Shown piece by piece: positions 22,455-34,530 of a stretch of 64,000 nucleotides of DNA (the stretch's first letter is position 1; every line of letters begins with the position of its first letter). Both the position numbers and the translations under genes were made by a program. The notes beneath the pieces were generated by a model. It was not told the origin of the DNA. It did no database searches and saw only the letters and a list, made by a program, of their open reading frames with translations. This DNA is from Plectrocnemia conspersa (lineage: Eukaryota > Arthropoda > Insecta > Trichoptera > Polycentropodidae), in the NCBI GenBank assembly GCA_009617715.1, contig VTFK01000023.1, positions 1,922,001-1,986,000 of the forward strand, in the 5' to 3' direction.

Positions 22455-23708
22455 ATTAATTTATTTATTTATTTATTAAAATTATAACCATCGTGACCTG
22501 ACAGGCAAACCCAATGCGTCACGATAGTCAAAAGTACAAATACATCATAATACATACAAATATAAACAAGACAAAACAACAGACACAAATCACCTCAACA
22601 GGTGTGCATTGTCCCATACGAACTGAACCAAAACTCCATATGTGCAAGAGAAAATGTCAATATTTCTATGGACAGAATTGAGCAGATAAATAGTCTTGGC
22701 CAGAGAAGAGTTGGCAAGTGCTCCAGTTCTAGACTTAACAGGCAAGAATAGTGGGCGCGACTGAGAACTATAACCACCTTCAGGAGCCCACATTTGAAGC
22801 TGCTCGAGCACTGAAGAATTGTCTACGATGCCCTTGAGCAATTTCCAGAAGTGTTTAATTACATAAACACTTCTGCGAGTCGACAAAGAAGCGTATCCCA
22901 GGGCTCCCAAAATAAAAGCACTGGGAAACAAGAACGGATAATACCCGTATTCCTTCAAGTATAAATATCGAAGAAATTTACGTTGTACTTTTTCCAGCTT
23001 CAATTCATTACATTGATTCATTACGCCTGGGATCCAAATGATGGAGCTAGTTTCTAGTATGCTGCGAACTAGAGTATCATAAAGAGTGCGCAATACTAAA
23101 GTATTCCTTAAGTAACGCGCATTTCTCAAGATAAAACCGAGCATTTTTAAGGATTTGCTATGGGTCTCTGCAATGTGCTGGCTAAATTTCCAACGTTCTT
23201 CGAAAGTCACTCCTAAATCCTTAGTTGAAGAAAACCTTTCCAGAAAATATCCGCCTAGATGGTATGAATATTTTGCCGGCGTTAACGACTTTGAAAATGA
23301 AATTGTGTGACATTTCTTTACACTGAAAGGCAATTGGTTATAGCAAGCCCATTTCCATATAGAGTTGAGATCCTCCTGTAGGTCGAGGGAATCAGAAATC
23401 GAATGCATTTTCTTGTAAATTTTCAAGTCATCTGCATATAATAAAAAAAATCTGAATGCTCTATTGCTGTTTCTATGTCATTAATAAACAATAAAAAAAA
23501 AAAATGGACCCAAATTGGATCCTTGAGGTACTCCAGTAGGGTCTTATATCGTTCTGAAAAGAGTTATTATACTTGACGAATTGATATCTATTGGTCAAGT
23601 AATTTGAGAATAGATTTATGAGATCTTCAGAAAACCCGAAATTAGATAACTTTTTTACAAGTAAAGCATGGTTAACTTTATTAAATGCTTTTAAAGTTGA
23701 GTTAAAAA
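22455..23708 (-). pseudogene. 5'-truncated non-LTR retrotransposon, reverse transcriptase C-terminal part
   Basis: The largest ORF of the window (278 codons, 23426 to 22590, minus) is only the distal part. The reading continues upstream without an ATG as FLLYADDLKIYKKM, giving the catalytic YADD box at about 23436-23447. Further upstream, GVPQGSNLGPFFFLLFINDI is recoverable near 23480-23535 but is interrupted by an A-tract at 23490-23504. AFNKVNHALLVKKLSNFGF lies near 23640-23700 in another frame. Sequence similarity stops at about 23708 (5' truncation, the hallmark of target-primed reverse transcription). The 3' end is a GACGCATTGGG...TCACGATGG block plus a (TAAA)n tail at about 22460-22478. 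Two frameshifts make it a pseudogene. The motifs fit the CR1/Jockey group, and the exact family is not resolved. Confidence 0.92.
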
Positions 23709-25540
23709 ATATTGTTTTATGATTACATATTACAATAGAGTATATAAAAATGGAATAAAAACCGAAATTTGTGTATATTTTTTTATAATATATGACTTCA
23801 ATAATTATGAATTGTTAAAATATTTTTCCATTTTATATAATAATAATATAAATGTTTTATTTTTTAAAAATATACATATTAATGGCTCAAAGAGTAAATT
23901 TGATTGAAAATGACTTTAATTGAAATGCACATGCCTAAAAAATTGCTATATCCAAAATGTCTAATTAAACACTACAAACATTAAACTACCAACATGAGAT
24001 ATTGTTTTATTTTCCTATTTTCAAGTTGTCTATTTTTTTTGTTGCTTTTTCTGTAAAGTTGTCAAGCATGGAGCTAGTAATTTTACACTTTAAGCCATCG
24101 ATATGTATGACAAAAATATGTAAAAATAGTTTATATGTAATAATATTTCATTCGAAACTGACACACAGAATTGTTTTTTTTTTTATTTATTATTGAAACA
24201 TAGTTAATGCATAAATAAATCAAAATTATACAAATACTTTAGTTTAATAAAACGATGAATGGTAGTATATTTTTGTCTTCTATGCGAAAAAAAACTTTTT
24301 AATATTTTGTGTTACTTTAAAAAATGAGCAATTTTCTTAATTTATATTATATATAAAGTAAGCTCAATCTGTGAATTGAGAAAATTTTACACTGTTTTAA
24401 AAAATTTTATCTATACAAGATAGCACAAACTCTAAATTTAACATACAAATATACATATATAGTATACTAATAAATTATTTTATGTGTACAAGATACATTT
24501 TTCCCTAATTTAACACAGATTCACGCGCTTGCTCAAATATTTTATTTACTTTCAAATAGCGTACGTGACTCTTAATATAATATTTGTGTTAAGATTTAAA
24601 CGTTTATACTGTGACCGTTTTTAGTTACATAAAATCATTTTCAGTGACGATATTTTCATACCATATCGAACATGTATGGGCCCTAGTCTAGACACAATCT
24701 GAATAAATTTAGCCGCATGGTTATGCATCGATTACGCTCAATAATGATATGATGAATTGTAGTTTCATTGGTCCAATTTGTTCTAATGTTTTGTGTATTC
24801 AATTATCGAATTAGAAGCGATTTAAAAAAAGACCCAGGGCTTGTCAAAGTTTTTCCTAATTTAAAAAAAAAAAAGATCGTCTCTAATCAACACGCTTGTC
24901 CAAGCTCGGTGACGAGATGATGGCCGGAAGCTACACTAAGTAATGTAACTTAATAATACTTGACGATTCAGAGACGTCTAATATAATATTATTATAATAA
25001 CACCATACTCTCGTGTCTATATTTAGGTTAATTTGCACGTACAAATAGTACAGTGATTGTGTTTACGTTTTGGTTCGTGTTTATGTGAATATGATGATCT
25101 TCCTCCTCTGTATATACCACAATAATTTGTTGGTCTGTATATGCTGTACTTTTTTGCATAATAATAATGCAATAGATACTTCTTCTTTAATTACCTTATC
25201 CGTTATTGGACACTGGAAATCAATCTGACCACATTTATCTTGTTTACTAATGTTTTAAATAAATACTCTTCTTTCTTATATATTCATTTGGATGATAATT
25301 TTTAAAAGCTGGTATTTCAAAGATGTTGTATCCGAAGTAAGATAGTTTATTTCATTTTTATTGCTTGTATGAATTCCAAATATTTATTTTTATTATATAC
25401 ATTTTTTATTCTGTCAATCTAACTGATATGGATCATGCGTCTGTAGATTCATATTTCGCAGACGTCTAGATACTTAGACGAAAAAATAAAGTATTGCTCT
25501 CATTTTTAAAAGCAAGCTTAAGCCGTTTCGCAAATAACCT
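23709..25540. other. A+T-rich noncoding DNA
   Basis: Only the short dispersed repeat at 24058-24105 stands out. No gene is supported. Confidence 0.5.
24058..24105 (+). repeat. 48-bp dispersed word, copy 1
   Basis: The segment running from GTTGTCAAGCATGGAG to AAGCCATCGATATG matches 28903-28950 at most positions, and the flanks do not match. Too short to classify. Confidence 0.8.
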
Positions 25541-25545
25541 TTTAT

Positions 25546-25925
25546 TTGAATGAATGCTGTCCTGACTTTCTCAACCCAGCATTTTATCTCAAGTGTGTGG
25601 TTTCAGTCTTCAACTTGATGGTATATTCTTTTTTTGTATTCTATCTTTTCAACCTGACATTTAGAAAAATTTCATGTGAGCGAATCACCCATCAGCAATT
25701 TATCAATATTTTTCTCTTCAATCTTCCATTTGATCTTTCCGTAATGTTTTTCTATTTCTTCTTTAACAATTTTCATTTTAATAAAATTTTGGACATACAC
25801 GAAGCATCCAATATCACTCAAATACAATTTATTTTGAAACTTCTGAATTATTTTATTATATGTTGGAATTGAATGCAGTTCCCCAGTGTTGAATACCGTA
25901 CATCCAAATTAGCTTAAGTAGGACT
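25546..25925 (-). pseudogene. Jockey-like retrotransposon 3' coding fragment
   Basis: Parallels the 3' coding region of the element at 46960-47945. Words shared in order include TGACAATTTTCATTTT-like, GCATCCAATAT, TATTTTGAAACTTCTGAATTATTT, GTTGGAATTG and CGTACATCCAAATTAGCTT. On the minus strand these correspond to the Jockey segment NSNIEIIQKFQNK and its surroundings. Heavily decayed. The 108-codon plus-strand frame here is a shadow. Confidence 0.75.
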
Positions 25926-28380
25926 TCCGACTCGGGTACCCTGTCATTTTTTACATGTATCCGGTTATTTTAATTTTAATATAATACTTGATTTTTTCTT
26001 ATGAAATATATATCTCACACAATTTTCAAAACCCATTGCCCAAACGATGTCTGGAAAAACGTCATCTCAATTTAACAATCCGATAGTATTATTTCACAAT
26101 ATGACACATTTCGTTTCAGCATCTTCAAACATATTTGCTTAAAATACACATTCGGGGGACGGTCGTACACAAAAAACTGAATTTAATTATATTATTATTT
26201 ACCGTCAATGATTTATGATCGGTATTGATCGCTTGTTTTTTTAATACTCCAATGATTTTTTTAATACTCCAATGCAATTTTGATATCAATTGCACAGAAG
26301 TAATTATTATTAAATAACAAAAATATTTATTCTTTACTTTTAGAAATATGAAAGGAGCAAAATTCGCTTGTAAAATTAGGTGATTCATAAATAGAAGATT
26401 ATAAAATTTTCATTCAAAGTTTTATGATGCTTTAAAGTTTTTAATCCGCGAGAGTTGGCAATGATCAGCATTTGCTAAAGTTTCCTTTAATCCTTTGATT
26501 CATAGTAGAAACGCATTTTTGCTGTCAATAATAAATTGGGACGGGTGAGCTCTTTCACGTGTTTTTACCGATAATATACCGTTTTTAATAATATCTACTT
26601 AAATTATAAAATTCTCGGGAATGATTTTTTAATGAAAATGGTATGTATTCGTTTCAAAATATAATTTGATTATAAGTCTTAAATATGAAGTGGAGAAAAT
26701 TCTCAATATAATTAATTCATGTTCATTCATAACACATAATTTTATGATTTTAATTTAAATATTGGTTTGGATTTTGATTACATCGAAAAAAAAAGGGGTA
26801 AATTGAAAATAATTGAAAAAATTATGAATGTAGCTTATTTTAAAAAGATTTTCATTATAGCATTACATTTTTTTGTCGATATTTACCAATGTGTTTTTTT
26901 TACAAAAAATATATTTTTAAGGTTTGTTTTATATCAATGGTTTAAAGTGTAAAAGAAAACTCCATATTTGACAACATTACAGGAGAAAGAAAAAACTAAA
27001 TAGACAACTTGAAAGTAGGAACATAAATCAATATTTTAAATTTGTAGTATTTAATTGGAGGTTTTAGAGATAGCAATTTTTTGAGCATATGTATTTCGAT
27101 TCAAGGTACAAGATGACATTGTTGTCATTTAATCGATGTACAAAATCGTGTAATCGATATAGAAAAAAATATATTTTAGAAATCACTGACAAATGTAAAA
27201 TCACATTTATTAATGCAGAGTGAAATTTTATGCCTTATTAATATTTTTAGATCAATTAAATATGTATCAAATTTATTGAATAGTAAATTGATATTAGTTT
27301 GTTTTTTAATTTTAATAATTAGGTAAAATGTTAATATCAGTACGTAAAAGTCTGAGAAATATACTAGTTAAACTAGATTTGTACTATTTTTGATTATTTT
27401 TTTATTAATTTGAGATTAATAAAATAATAACACAGCATCAAAAACGTATTTTTAAATTTCTATGGTAAAATTGTATGATTTTATTTTATTGAAAAGTCTT
27501 TATTTTTCTGATCGAATAGTAACAGTTAAAATTAAATCTGCATAAGATACAATTCTGTTAAAAAAAAATACTAAGCCTATTTATTTATTTTTTAAAATAT
27601 TAAAAAGAAAAAAAATTCAACGTTTAAAAACTTACAATATAATCTTGTTGGTAAAATATCCATTCAGTTGCTCCTTTATCGTCAGCAATATTGTATAGCT
27701 ATGTCAAATCTTCTGTCCTTTTTTAAATACATAAATATTAATATTCGTACATATGTTTCTTCATAATTGATAAAATTTTAAACCTGTGGCTTTCGATGTA
27801 AGAAGGAATTTGCAATAAAAATTGAAAGTGTACTAAACATCGACGTTTATAATTGTATATCAATAGTCGGTTACTAGGATTATATCATTGTTGCTATGGT
27901 TTTTGTTATTTCGATTTTTAAAATAATTTATTAAAAAAAATGAATAATGAATTCATTGTATACATTTAGTAAAGAAGCAATATAATTAAATATGTAAAAT
28001 ATTTATTTTAAACGTTGTAATTAAAAATAATAATACTTAAGCGAGAGAAAAAAATTATCAATAGCTCATAAAATGATCATTTTATTCATTTCAATTTACA
28101 AATCGACAGTATAATTAGCAACAACAGCATTATGCTAATATCAACAACATCCCACATCGAGTCTTGCGACACCCAACGCCATTGACACCGAATAATCGAA
28201 ATTGCACGCATTCCCTTCATATATAAATCAAAACTTTGACATTATGATCATAATGAATTATAACATTATCACACATGATTTATATTTTTTTAATTACGTT
28301 AAATTAAACTGCTGTTCCGCTTAAGAGCTAAACGAAAAAAAATACGATAATCTTTAGCCCTAAACGACCTTCTAGGATCA
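25926..28380. other. A+T-rich noncoding DNA
   Basis: No gene is seen. A 19-20 bp word TTTTTTTAATACTCCAATG is duplicated in tandem at about 26236-26273. Confidence 0.5.
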
Positions 28381-28416
28381 AACCTTTGTATGACTGTTTT
28401 GATTTGGGTGTTGTCT

Positions 28417-28446
28417 TGACGTCATTCAAGCCCAACGTTGACGTCA
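28417..28446. promoter_or_regulatory. Pair of perfect CRE sites, 22 bp apart
   Basis: TGACGTCA at 28417-28424 and 28439-28446 share the preceding T. The 22-bp spacing is about two helical turns. The surrounding 28370-28560 block is less A+T-rich than its neighbours. The 69-codon frame through it (28386-28595) has no recognisable motif. Confidence 0.45.
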
Positions 28447-28689
28447 TAGGGCCAGGAATTCAACTTGATCAACCGACCAAATATCCTGTGTGGCTCTACA
28501 TAATAAAGGGCCTTTGTGTAAAACTATACATCGGAGACGGATCAAGAAAACAAATTGCCATTTTTATAAATAAACTTTTATACGCATTACGTTAATAAAT
28601 GATAATGGTTTAACTGTTTAAATATTTTATGAATCATTAAAGCATTTTTCGGTTTATTTTATATGCATATATGAATTACCACATATGTA

Positions 28690-28850
28690 TATGTATAAAG
28701 AAATATAGATGCCGCTATCAGGTGGTGGAGTCGAAATGGTAGGACTTAAAAGTCGGAAAGTCTTCGCTGGAGTGTAGAGTTCAATTATTGCTGGCCGTGA
28801 TCTGTCGTAATGTGTTCTTGCGACGATGCTAGACAATCTGTGTCTGCCTC
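28690..28850 (-). repeat. Degraded coding-like repeat, copy 1 (pairs with 29875-30060)
   Basis: A minus-strand frame contains PTISTPPPDSGIYI, preceded by a Thr/Ser/Arg-rich stretch. The copy at 29875-30060 reads NTIKTPPPDTVSYI in the corresponding place, and both have CAGACACA further upstream. A related pair of transposon or exon fragments; family unknown. Confidence 0.5.
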
Positions 28851-28902
28851 TGTATGACCAAGTGTAACATATTTTATATTAAACGTTTTTTGATTCAACT
28901 GA

Positions 28903-28950
28903 GTTGTCAAACATGGAGTTAGCAATTTTACAAATTAAGCCATCGATATG
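28903..28950 (+). repeat. 48-bp dispersed word, copy 2
   Basis: Runs from GTTGTCAAACATGGAG to AAGCCATCGATATG. See the partner at 24058-24105. Confidence 0.8.
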
Positions 28951-29050
28951 ATATTTTAAAATTAATATTTAAAAAAAAATATTTTTCAACTCAGGAACTG
29001 TAAGACACTATATACATTTATGTGTTGACGAACTGTGAAAATCTTCAACT

Positions 29051-29089
29051 GGTTGGTCGGCGAGTGGTAAAACTCCTCGTCGACCTACC
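29051..29089. repeat. 14-bp-arm hairpin related to 13414-13452
   Basis: GGTTGGTCGGCGAG (29051-29064) and CTCGTCGACCTACC (29076-29089) pair at 12 of 14 positions. The left arm is nearly identical to the left arm at 13414. Confidence 0.75.
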
Positions 29090-29874
29090 CCGAAGCTAGT
29101 TGATAATCAGGCATTGATGGTCATACATTTAGTTTAAGTACATTATTTTTTAACCATCTTTCTATTATACTTAATTCGTTATATAAATTATTTACAATTT
29201 CAACATTATCATATTTATATTTTTTTATATTATTCATTGTATCATAATATATATTATAAGCAACAATGGTCCCAATTTTGACCCATGTAGTGCACCATAA
29301 AATATTATTTTCTTTTTAAAATAAGCAACTTTCGTTTTTTAAAATAACTATCAAACAATTTAAAACTATTTCACTTATACAAATAATATATAATTTCTTT
29401 AACATTATACTTCTGTCAACTGTTTCTAAAGCTCCTAAAAATCCTTGGCCTACTACCGATCATTTAACACTATTTGTAATGCAGTCTCTGTAAAATGTTT
29501 TCCCTTAATTCTGCAATAAAAGTATATACAACTGTTGACACATATAACATCTTAATCAAATAACTCGTAAAATCCTGATTAAATTTTAACTTTTGTGTAT
29601 TTTTAAATTTTGTTTATCTATCAATGTCAATGTCATATTTCACGATATTTATCTGATTAGCCCAACTTTTCATCATTCGTTTTTGGGAATTTTATCTTGG
29701 AGCTAATCGCACTCACTGTCTTAACAGCATTTCCCGTATCCCATATCTGGACTTTCGTATTAATTATCTTATGATTTTTTAAATAACCACAAGTATTGCT
29801 AGTCGAGTGGAGTGACTTTTGCTGTCAGTTAAACACCAGATAAGCTAATAATAGTTGTAGGTACAAAATATATA

Positions 29875-30060
29875 ATTAACCAAAATATAGCTGACAGTAT
29901 CAGGCGGCGGGGTCTTGATAGTATTGAGAGTCGGTCGAGTAGTCGTCGATGATTCGATTGGTGATGAATGATTATCATATCTGAGTGATTTGTGTCTGAG
30001 AATAGGTACCGTAAAAGTCATTTTAGTGTCACTTTTTATTGTTTCGTCGAAGAAGCTTAG
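29875..30060 (-). repeat. Degraded coding-like repeat, copy 2
   Basis: The minus frame includes RPTLNTIKTPPPDTVSYI, matching the TPPPD block of 28690-28850. No further domain is recognised. Confidence 0.5.
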
Positions 30061-30069
30061 ACGAATGAG

Positions 30070-32030
30070 TGACAAGACCGATTAAGAGTCAATGGCATTA
30101 AGATTTAGCTCCACCTTTAATAGCATCCCCTCTAGCAAATTTTGAGGCCGTTGGATGACCGTCTGATTAATACATAAAGTAAGCAATGCTTATCTGTGCG
30201 AGGTTATAATTGATTTATAAACGTACTAATAAATACATGTAGCAAAAAGGTTAAAGATTTTATGGTGATTGATGACTTTCGAAAATCTGCATTTCTTTTA
30301 TACAACTTTGTGCATCTTGCCGATTTCTAATGTCAGTTAGACAAACATTGTTTTATAATTTATAAAGCCATCGTTTAATTCCCCCAAAATATTTTTTTGG
30401 ACAAAATTTTATATATAATAATATTGATTACATATGTAGATCTTTGAAGGCTTAAATTTATTTTGTTATCTTTCGTCTAAACATATTATAATTTTAGAAA
30501 TTATTTAAAAAAAATAGACTCAAGTTGTGTTATTTTGATACAATGTAAAATAAAATGTTTTGATACCATTTTTTAGAGATATTGATTTTAATGTATCATA
30601 CTTTGACGAGAGTTTGTGCGTTTTTATTAAGTTATATAATATATATACAATATATATGTTTGTATTTATTTATTTATTTATTTTTAAATGTTGTGTAACT
30701 CAGACCATATCTATTGAATTTCGCTAAATATAAAATATTATTTATTTCTCGTTTGGATATTTTTTGTTTATATAAAAGCTTTTATATCACTTCTTTCGAA
30801 ACGAATAAATATATTTTTTACGCGGCTTTTCTTAGAACTCCTTTAAGGATATTTATTAATAGATATCAGACAATGACGCAAATACACATGCTTTTTACAT
30901 AAGCGAAGAAAACCATGTCTTTTTATACTGAAAGCGTAAAATAACAGTTTGGTGCAAAATGGTGCAACATAATAATTATTACTTAGTGATATGGTAAGAC
31001 AAATGTAATACGCGAAAGCCTTGACATGCTACGTTCTATTAGCATTCCAGATAAGAAAAACAATCGTTAAAATATATAATGAAAATGTTAATGTTGAATA
31101 AGTTGTCTCTTCTTTGATCGTCGTATAAGAAAAACGAGTGCACAGAAGCTCAATAGATTTTTTCACGTTGCGCAAAGCGCTACGCTCGATTAACAACTGA
31201 ATAAGAAATAACGTAAAAATATCACGATTGCGTGTTTGTACGGAAAATGACTGTTAACGGTAATGTGTTATTAAAAACGTAAAAAATAAAGAAGATCGAC
31301 TAATGCTGCTTCATCACGCCATTTCCGCATTTGAGATGCGATAATGAGATACTTCGAACGTTTTGTTTGGCATAATGCTTAAGTTTGTATAAATTTATTG
31401 CATATTATTTTATATTTTCCGAGAAATATTAAAAGAAAATTATGTAAAAGAAAATTGGTTCAAAACTTTGCTAATTATTGATATATATACATTGTACATA
31501 TATGTAATATAATACAAATATATCATAATTTTGCATAATACATATAAATCAAATATGTATATATGTACAGTGATTTAAAGGTTTTTGTTGAAACTATTTT
31601 TTCTTGACATAAAAAATATTTATTTCGTAAATCAAATTCTTTACAATTTCAATTTATAATTAATATTTATTATTTTAAGTAAAATTAAAAGTTCAAGTTA
31701 GAATTAAAAAAAAATATATTGTACAATAAAAAAAGTGCGCCTTTAAATTTTTTTATATGCAATATTTTAGACTTTATGTTAGTTTTCCATATATACAAAA
31801 TATTAGGTGTATCTTTTTTTATATTCTTATATATAATTGTTCTAAGCCGCTTCCGGATGCGAATAATTTAAAGTGCAAGATTCTCCGTTCAATTTTCTAC
31901 TCTGTAAATACTATTGCTTTGTATGAACGGTGTATAATAATACAGGTAAACAAAAGAAATATATTTAATTATAATAATAAAAATAAAAATTGAATTTGCT
32001 CTGATTAATTTTCGGTAATGCATTCGGTTG
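30070..32030. other. A+T-rich noncoding DNA
   Basis: No coding frame, repeat copy or strong site is seen, apart from TA-rich microsatellite-like stretches near 30635-30690 and 31480-31570. Confidence 0.5.
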
Positions 32031-32186
32031 TTTCCACCAATGAAAAACAATCATTCAAATATAAATCAAGATGGCCGACATCAACGTGACAACAGCTTTA
32101 AATAATTTTTATTTATAAATAAAATTTTGCTATGTGAAATGTGACTATATTTTTTCATTAATTCGTCATGTGCGGTATATATATAT

Positions 32187-32710
32187 AATGTGTTTAGGAT
32201 AAGAATAATACAATAATTAAATTAGATAAACAATCATAAAACAATTTTCGTAATGAATCTTCAAATTTTTAATTCTCGGCGACAGGCTCCGAGGCCGAAA
32301 AGTGAGTTTTTTCTTTTATAAATAATCGGATTGCAAATTAACTAGGTGTGTTATAACTATGAAAATTAAATATATACATAATGTGTTTAGGATAAGAAGA
32401 ATACATTGATTAAATTAGATAAACAATCATAAAACAATCTTCGTAATGATATCTTCAAATTTTGAGTTCCCGTCGCCGGGCTCCGAGGCCGAAAAGTGAG
32501 TTTTTTCTTTTTATAAATAATCAGATTGCAAATTAACTAGGCGTGTTATAACTATGAAAATTAAACATGTACATAATGTGTTTAGGATAAGAAGAATACA
32601 TTGATTAAATTAGATAAACAATCATAAACAATCTTCGTTATGATATCTTCAAATTTTGAATTCCCGTCGCCGGGCACCGAGGCCGAAAAGTGAGTTTTTC
32701 CTTTTATATT
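32187..32710 (+). repeat. Three-unit 194-bp direct tandem repeat carrying exon-like cores
   Basis: Units begin at AATGTGTTTAGGATAAG (32187, 32380, 32574) and are highly similar. Each has a GC-rich core ending GAGGCCGAAAA|GTGAGT, a perfect 5' splice-site consensus, at 32302, 32496 and 32690, exactly 194 bp apart. In units 2 and 3 an ATG (32446 and 32640) opens a 50-nt frame to the donor, reading MISSNFEFPSPG(S/T)EAE plus two bases. The two copies differ there by one synonymous and one conservative change. Unit 1 has a 1-bp difference that breaks that frame. After 32710 a diverged partial unit is visible (AATTGCAAATAAACCAGG, about 32766). It could be a duplicated alternative first exon or simply a young tandem repeat. 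Confidence 0.85.
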
Positions 32711-34530
32711 ACATAAGCATTATCATTGGTTCCGATTTAATGCACATATACGTTAGATTTTAAGAATTGCAAATAAACCAGGTACATTTTCAACATGAAC
32801 GTGACATATATCCTTAGTATGTATGAGGATTGAAAGTTAATGTCGATCAAATCGGTGTTGTCACAGTAGAAACGCTATATATATCAGCCAACGAACAGCT
32901 TATAAAGGTGTAGTTTCTTGGATGTTATCTTATAAACGACATTTTACAATGATTATAAATATGTGATTGCATACCTGTAATAATCGATAGCCAAAATATT
33001 TAAGAGTGGGTTATTTTTAATTCCGATGTGGCAAAATATGTATACGTCATGGTTTTTATTAAATTTTTCAAAACCGACAAATCACCGCTGTTTGTCTTTT
33101 AATATTAGATCCTGGAAATTCAATAGTAATTTTGTTAGAATAACCATGATATATTATTCATATAACCAAACACTTACTGGCACAATCATAATTTTTAGTT
33201 TTGATTATAATATCTATAATTTCAATGCTACATCACTTTAAATCATCTTCAATTGTAACTTAGTAAGAAAAATGCTGTGATTATAACATATTTCACTGTT
33301 TATTTAATTGCACAGAAATGGGAACTGTCACATGTAAGCAAATTTGAAAGGGAAATCCCGGTTTTGGGCGCGCTTGAAAACGAACTACGAAATTGATTTT
33401 AACGATTTAAATTGTAAAACACTTATCTAAATATGTATAAAAATCATCAAATTCTATAAAAAATATGTTTAGTTTATACGGGATTTAAAATATAATAGAA
33501 ATAATGTTTCTCTATACAGAAAAAATATGTACTTAAATTTTGGCGAACGTTGGCAATTTAAAGTTATAATTTTTAGAGAATTTTTAAAATTTCGCTTGAC
33601 AAAACATTTTCAAAAAAGAGGGGCAAAGTTTAAAAATAAGTAGTATTCATTACCAACCAACTACTAAGCACACAATGTTGCAAAAATCCCTTTTACTGAC
33701 GCCTTTGAAAGGAAGCTACACAAAATTGTATAACACAAATTTAAATATTTTTTAAATTATAAAGCTTCAGAATAAAATTTCAAGATTTTAAATAAATCAT
33801 CTTCCTTACATTCAATATAACGATTTTTCAATATACCGAAATATATTCATTGGTTCCGTGAGCTTCGCTATATTGAGAAGTAACTGTACAATGCTTAATT
33901 TATTATTATCTAGCTAAGTTTTAAACCTATTCATAAATTATTTACAATATTTAGATTTATCATTAAATATCTAAGTTTCAAATCTAGCGTTAAATAATAT
34001 AAAATATTTATTCAAGCTGTAAACCTATTTTCAAATGAATTGAAAACGCTAAATAGTTTTTTATAGATTGAAAATCCTAAATAAAAATGTCTAATTTGAA
34101 CCATTAAATTTTAAAATATATTTTAAAAAATCAGAATGAACCAAAAATAATATTTAAAATCCAAAAAGTTGAGGGTCCGGTATTCGTACACTCGCTAGTA
34201 CCGACAGCTAGTTTTTATAATTGCTGAACAATGTAAAAAGAACAACCGTAATCTTTTTGTATCAATATTGCTTTTAACATTAATAATGTTTTTCTAAATA
34301 ATTTGATAATAATGATAGTTTGCCAAAATATAATTATTTAATTTAATATTATTGAAGTAGGTTGTCTTATTTTAAGTTGACTAGTTAATAATAAATGCTA
34401 TAAAATGTATATATCCGCAAAACTTGATTTTGCTTATACGCATCGTGTTTGGAATAAATTTATTAAACAGTCCATTTATATGACTAAACAGACCTTACTG
34501 TATTTTTTTAACTACTAACCGCGTTGTACA
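32711..34530. other. Noncoding DNA, no gene seen
   Basis: Mostly A+T-rich. No repeat partners were recognised beyond the trailing remnant of the 194-bp array near 32766-32830. Confidence 0.45.

Noticed and set aside
25546..25872. 108-codon plus-strand frame
   Set aside because: It is the antisense shadow of a Jockey fragment on the minus strand.
32067..32120. ATGGCCGAC... short ORF with good start context (MADINVTTALNNFYL)
   Set aside because: Only 15 codons with no supporting context. It may be chance, although it sits just upstream of the 194-bp array.
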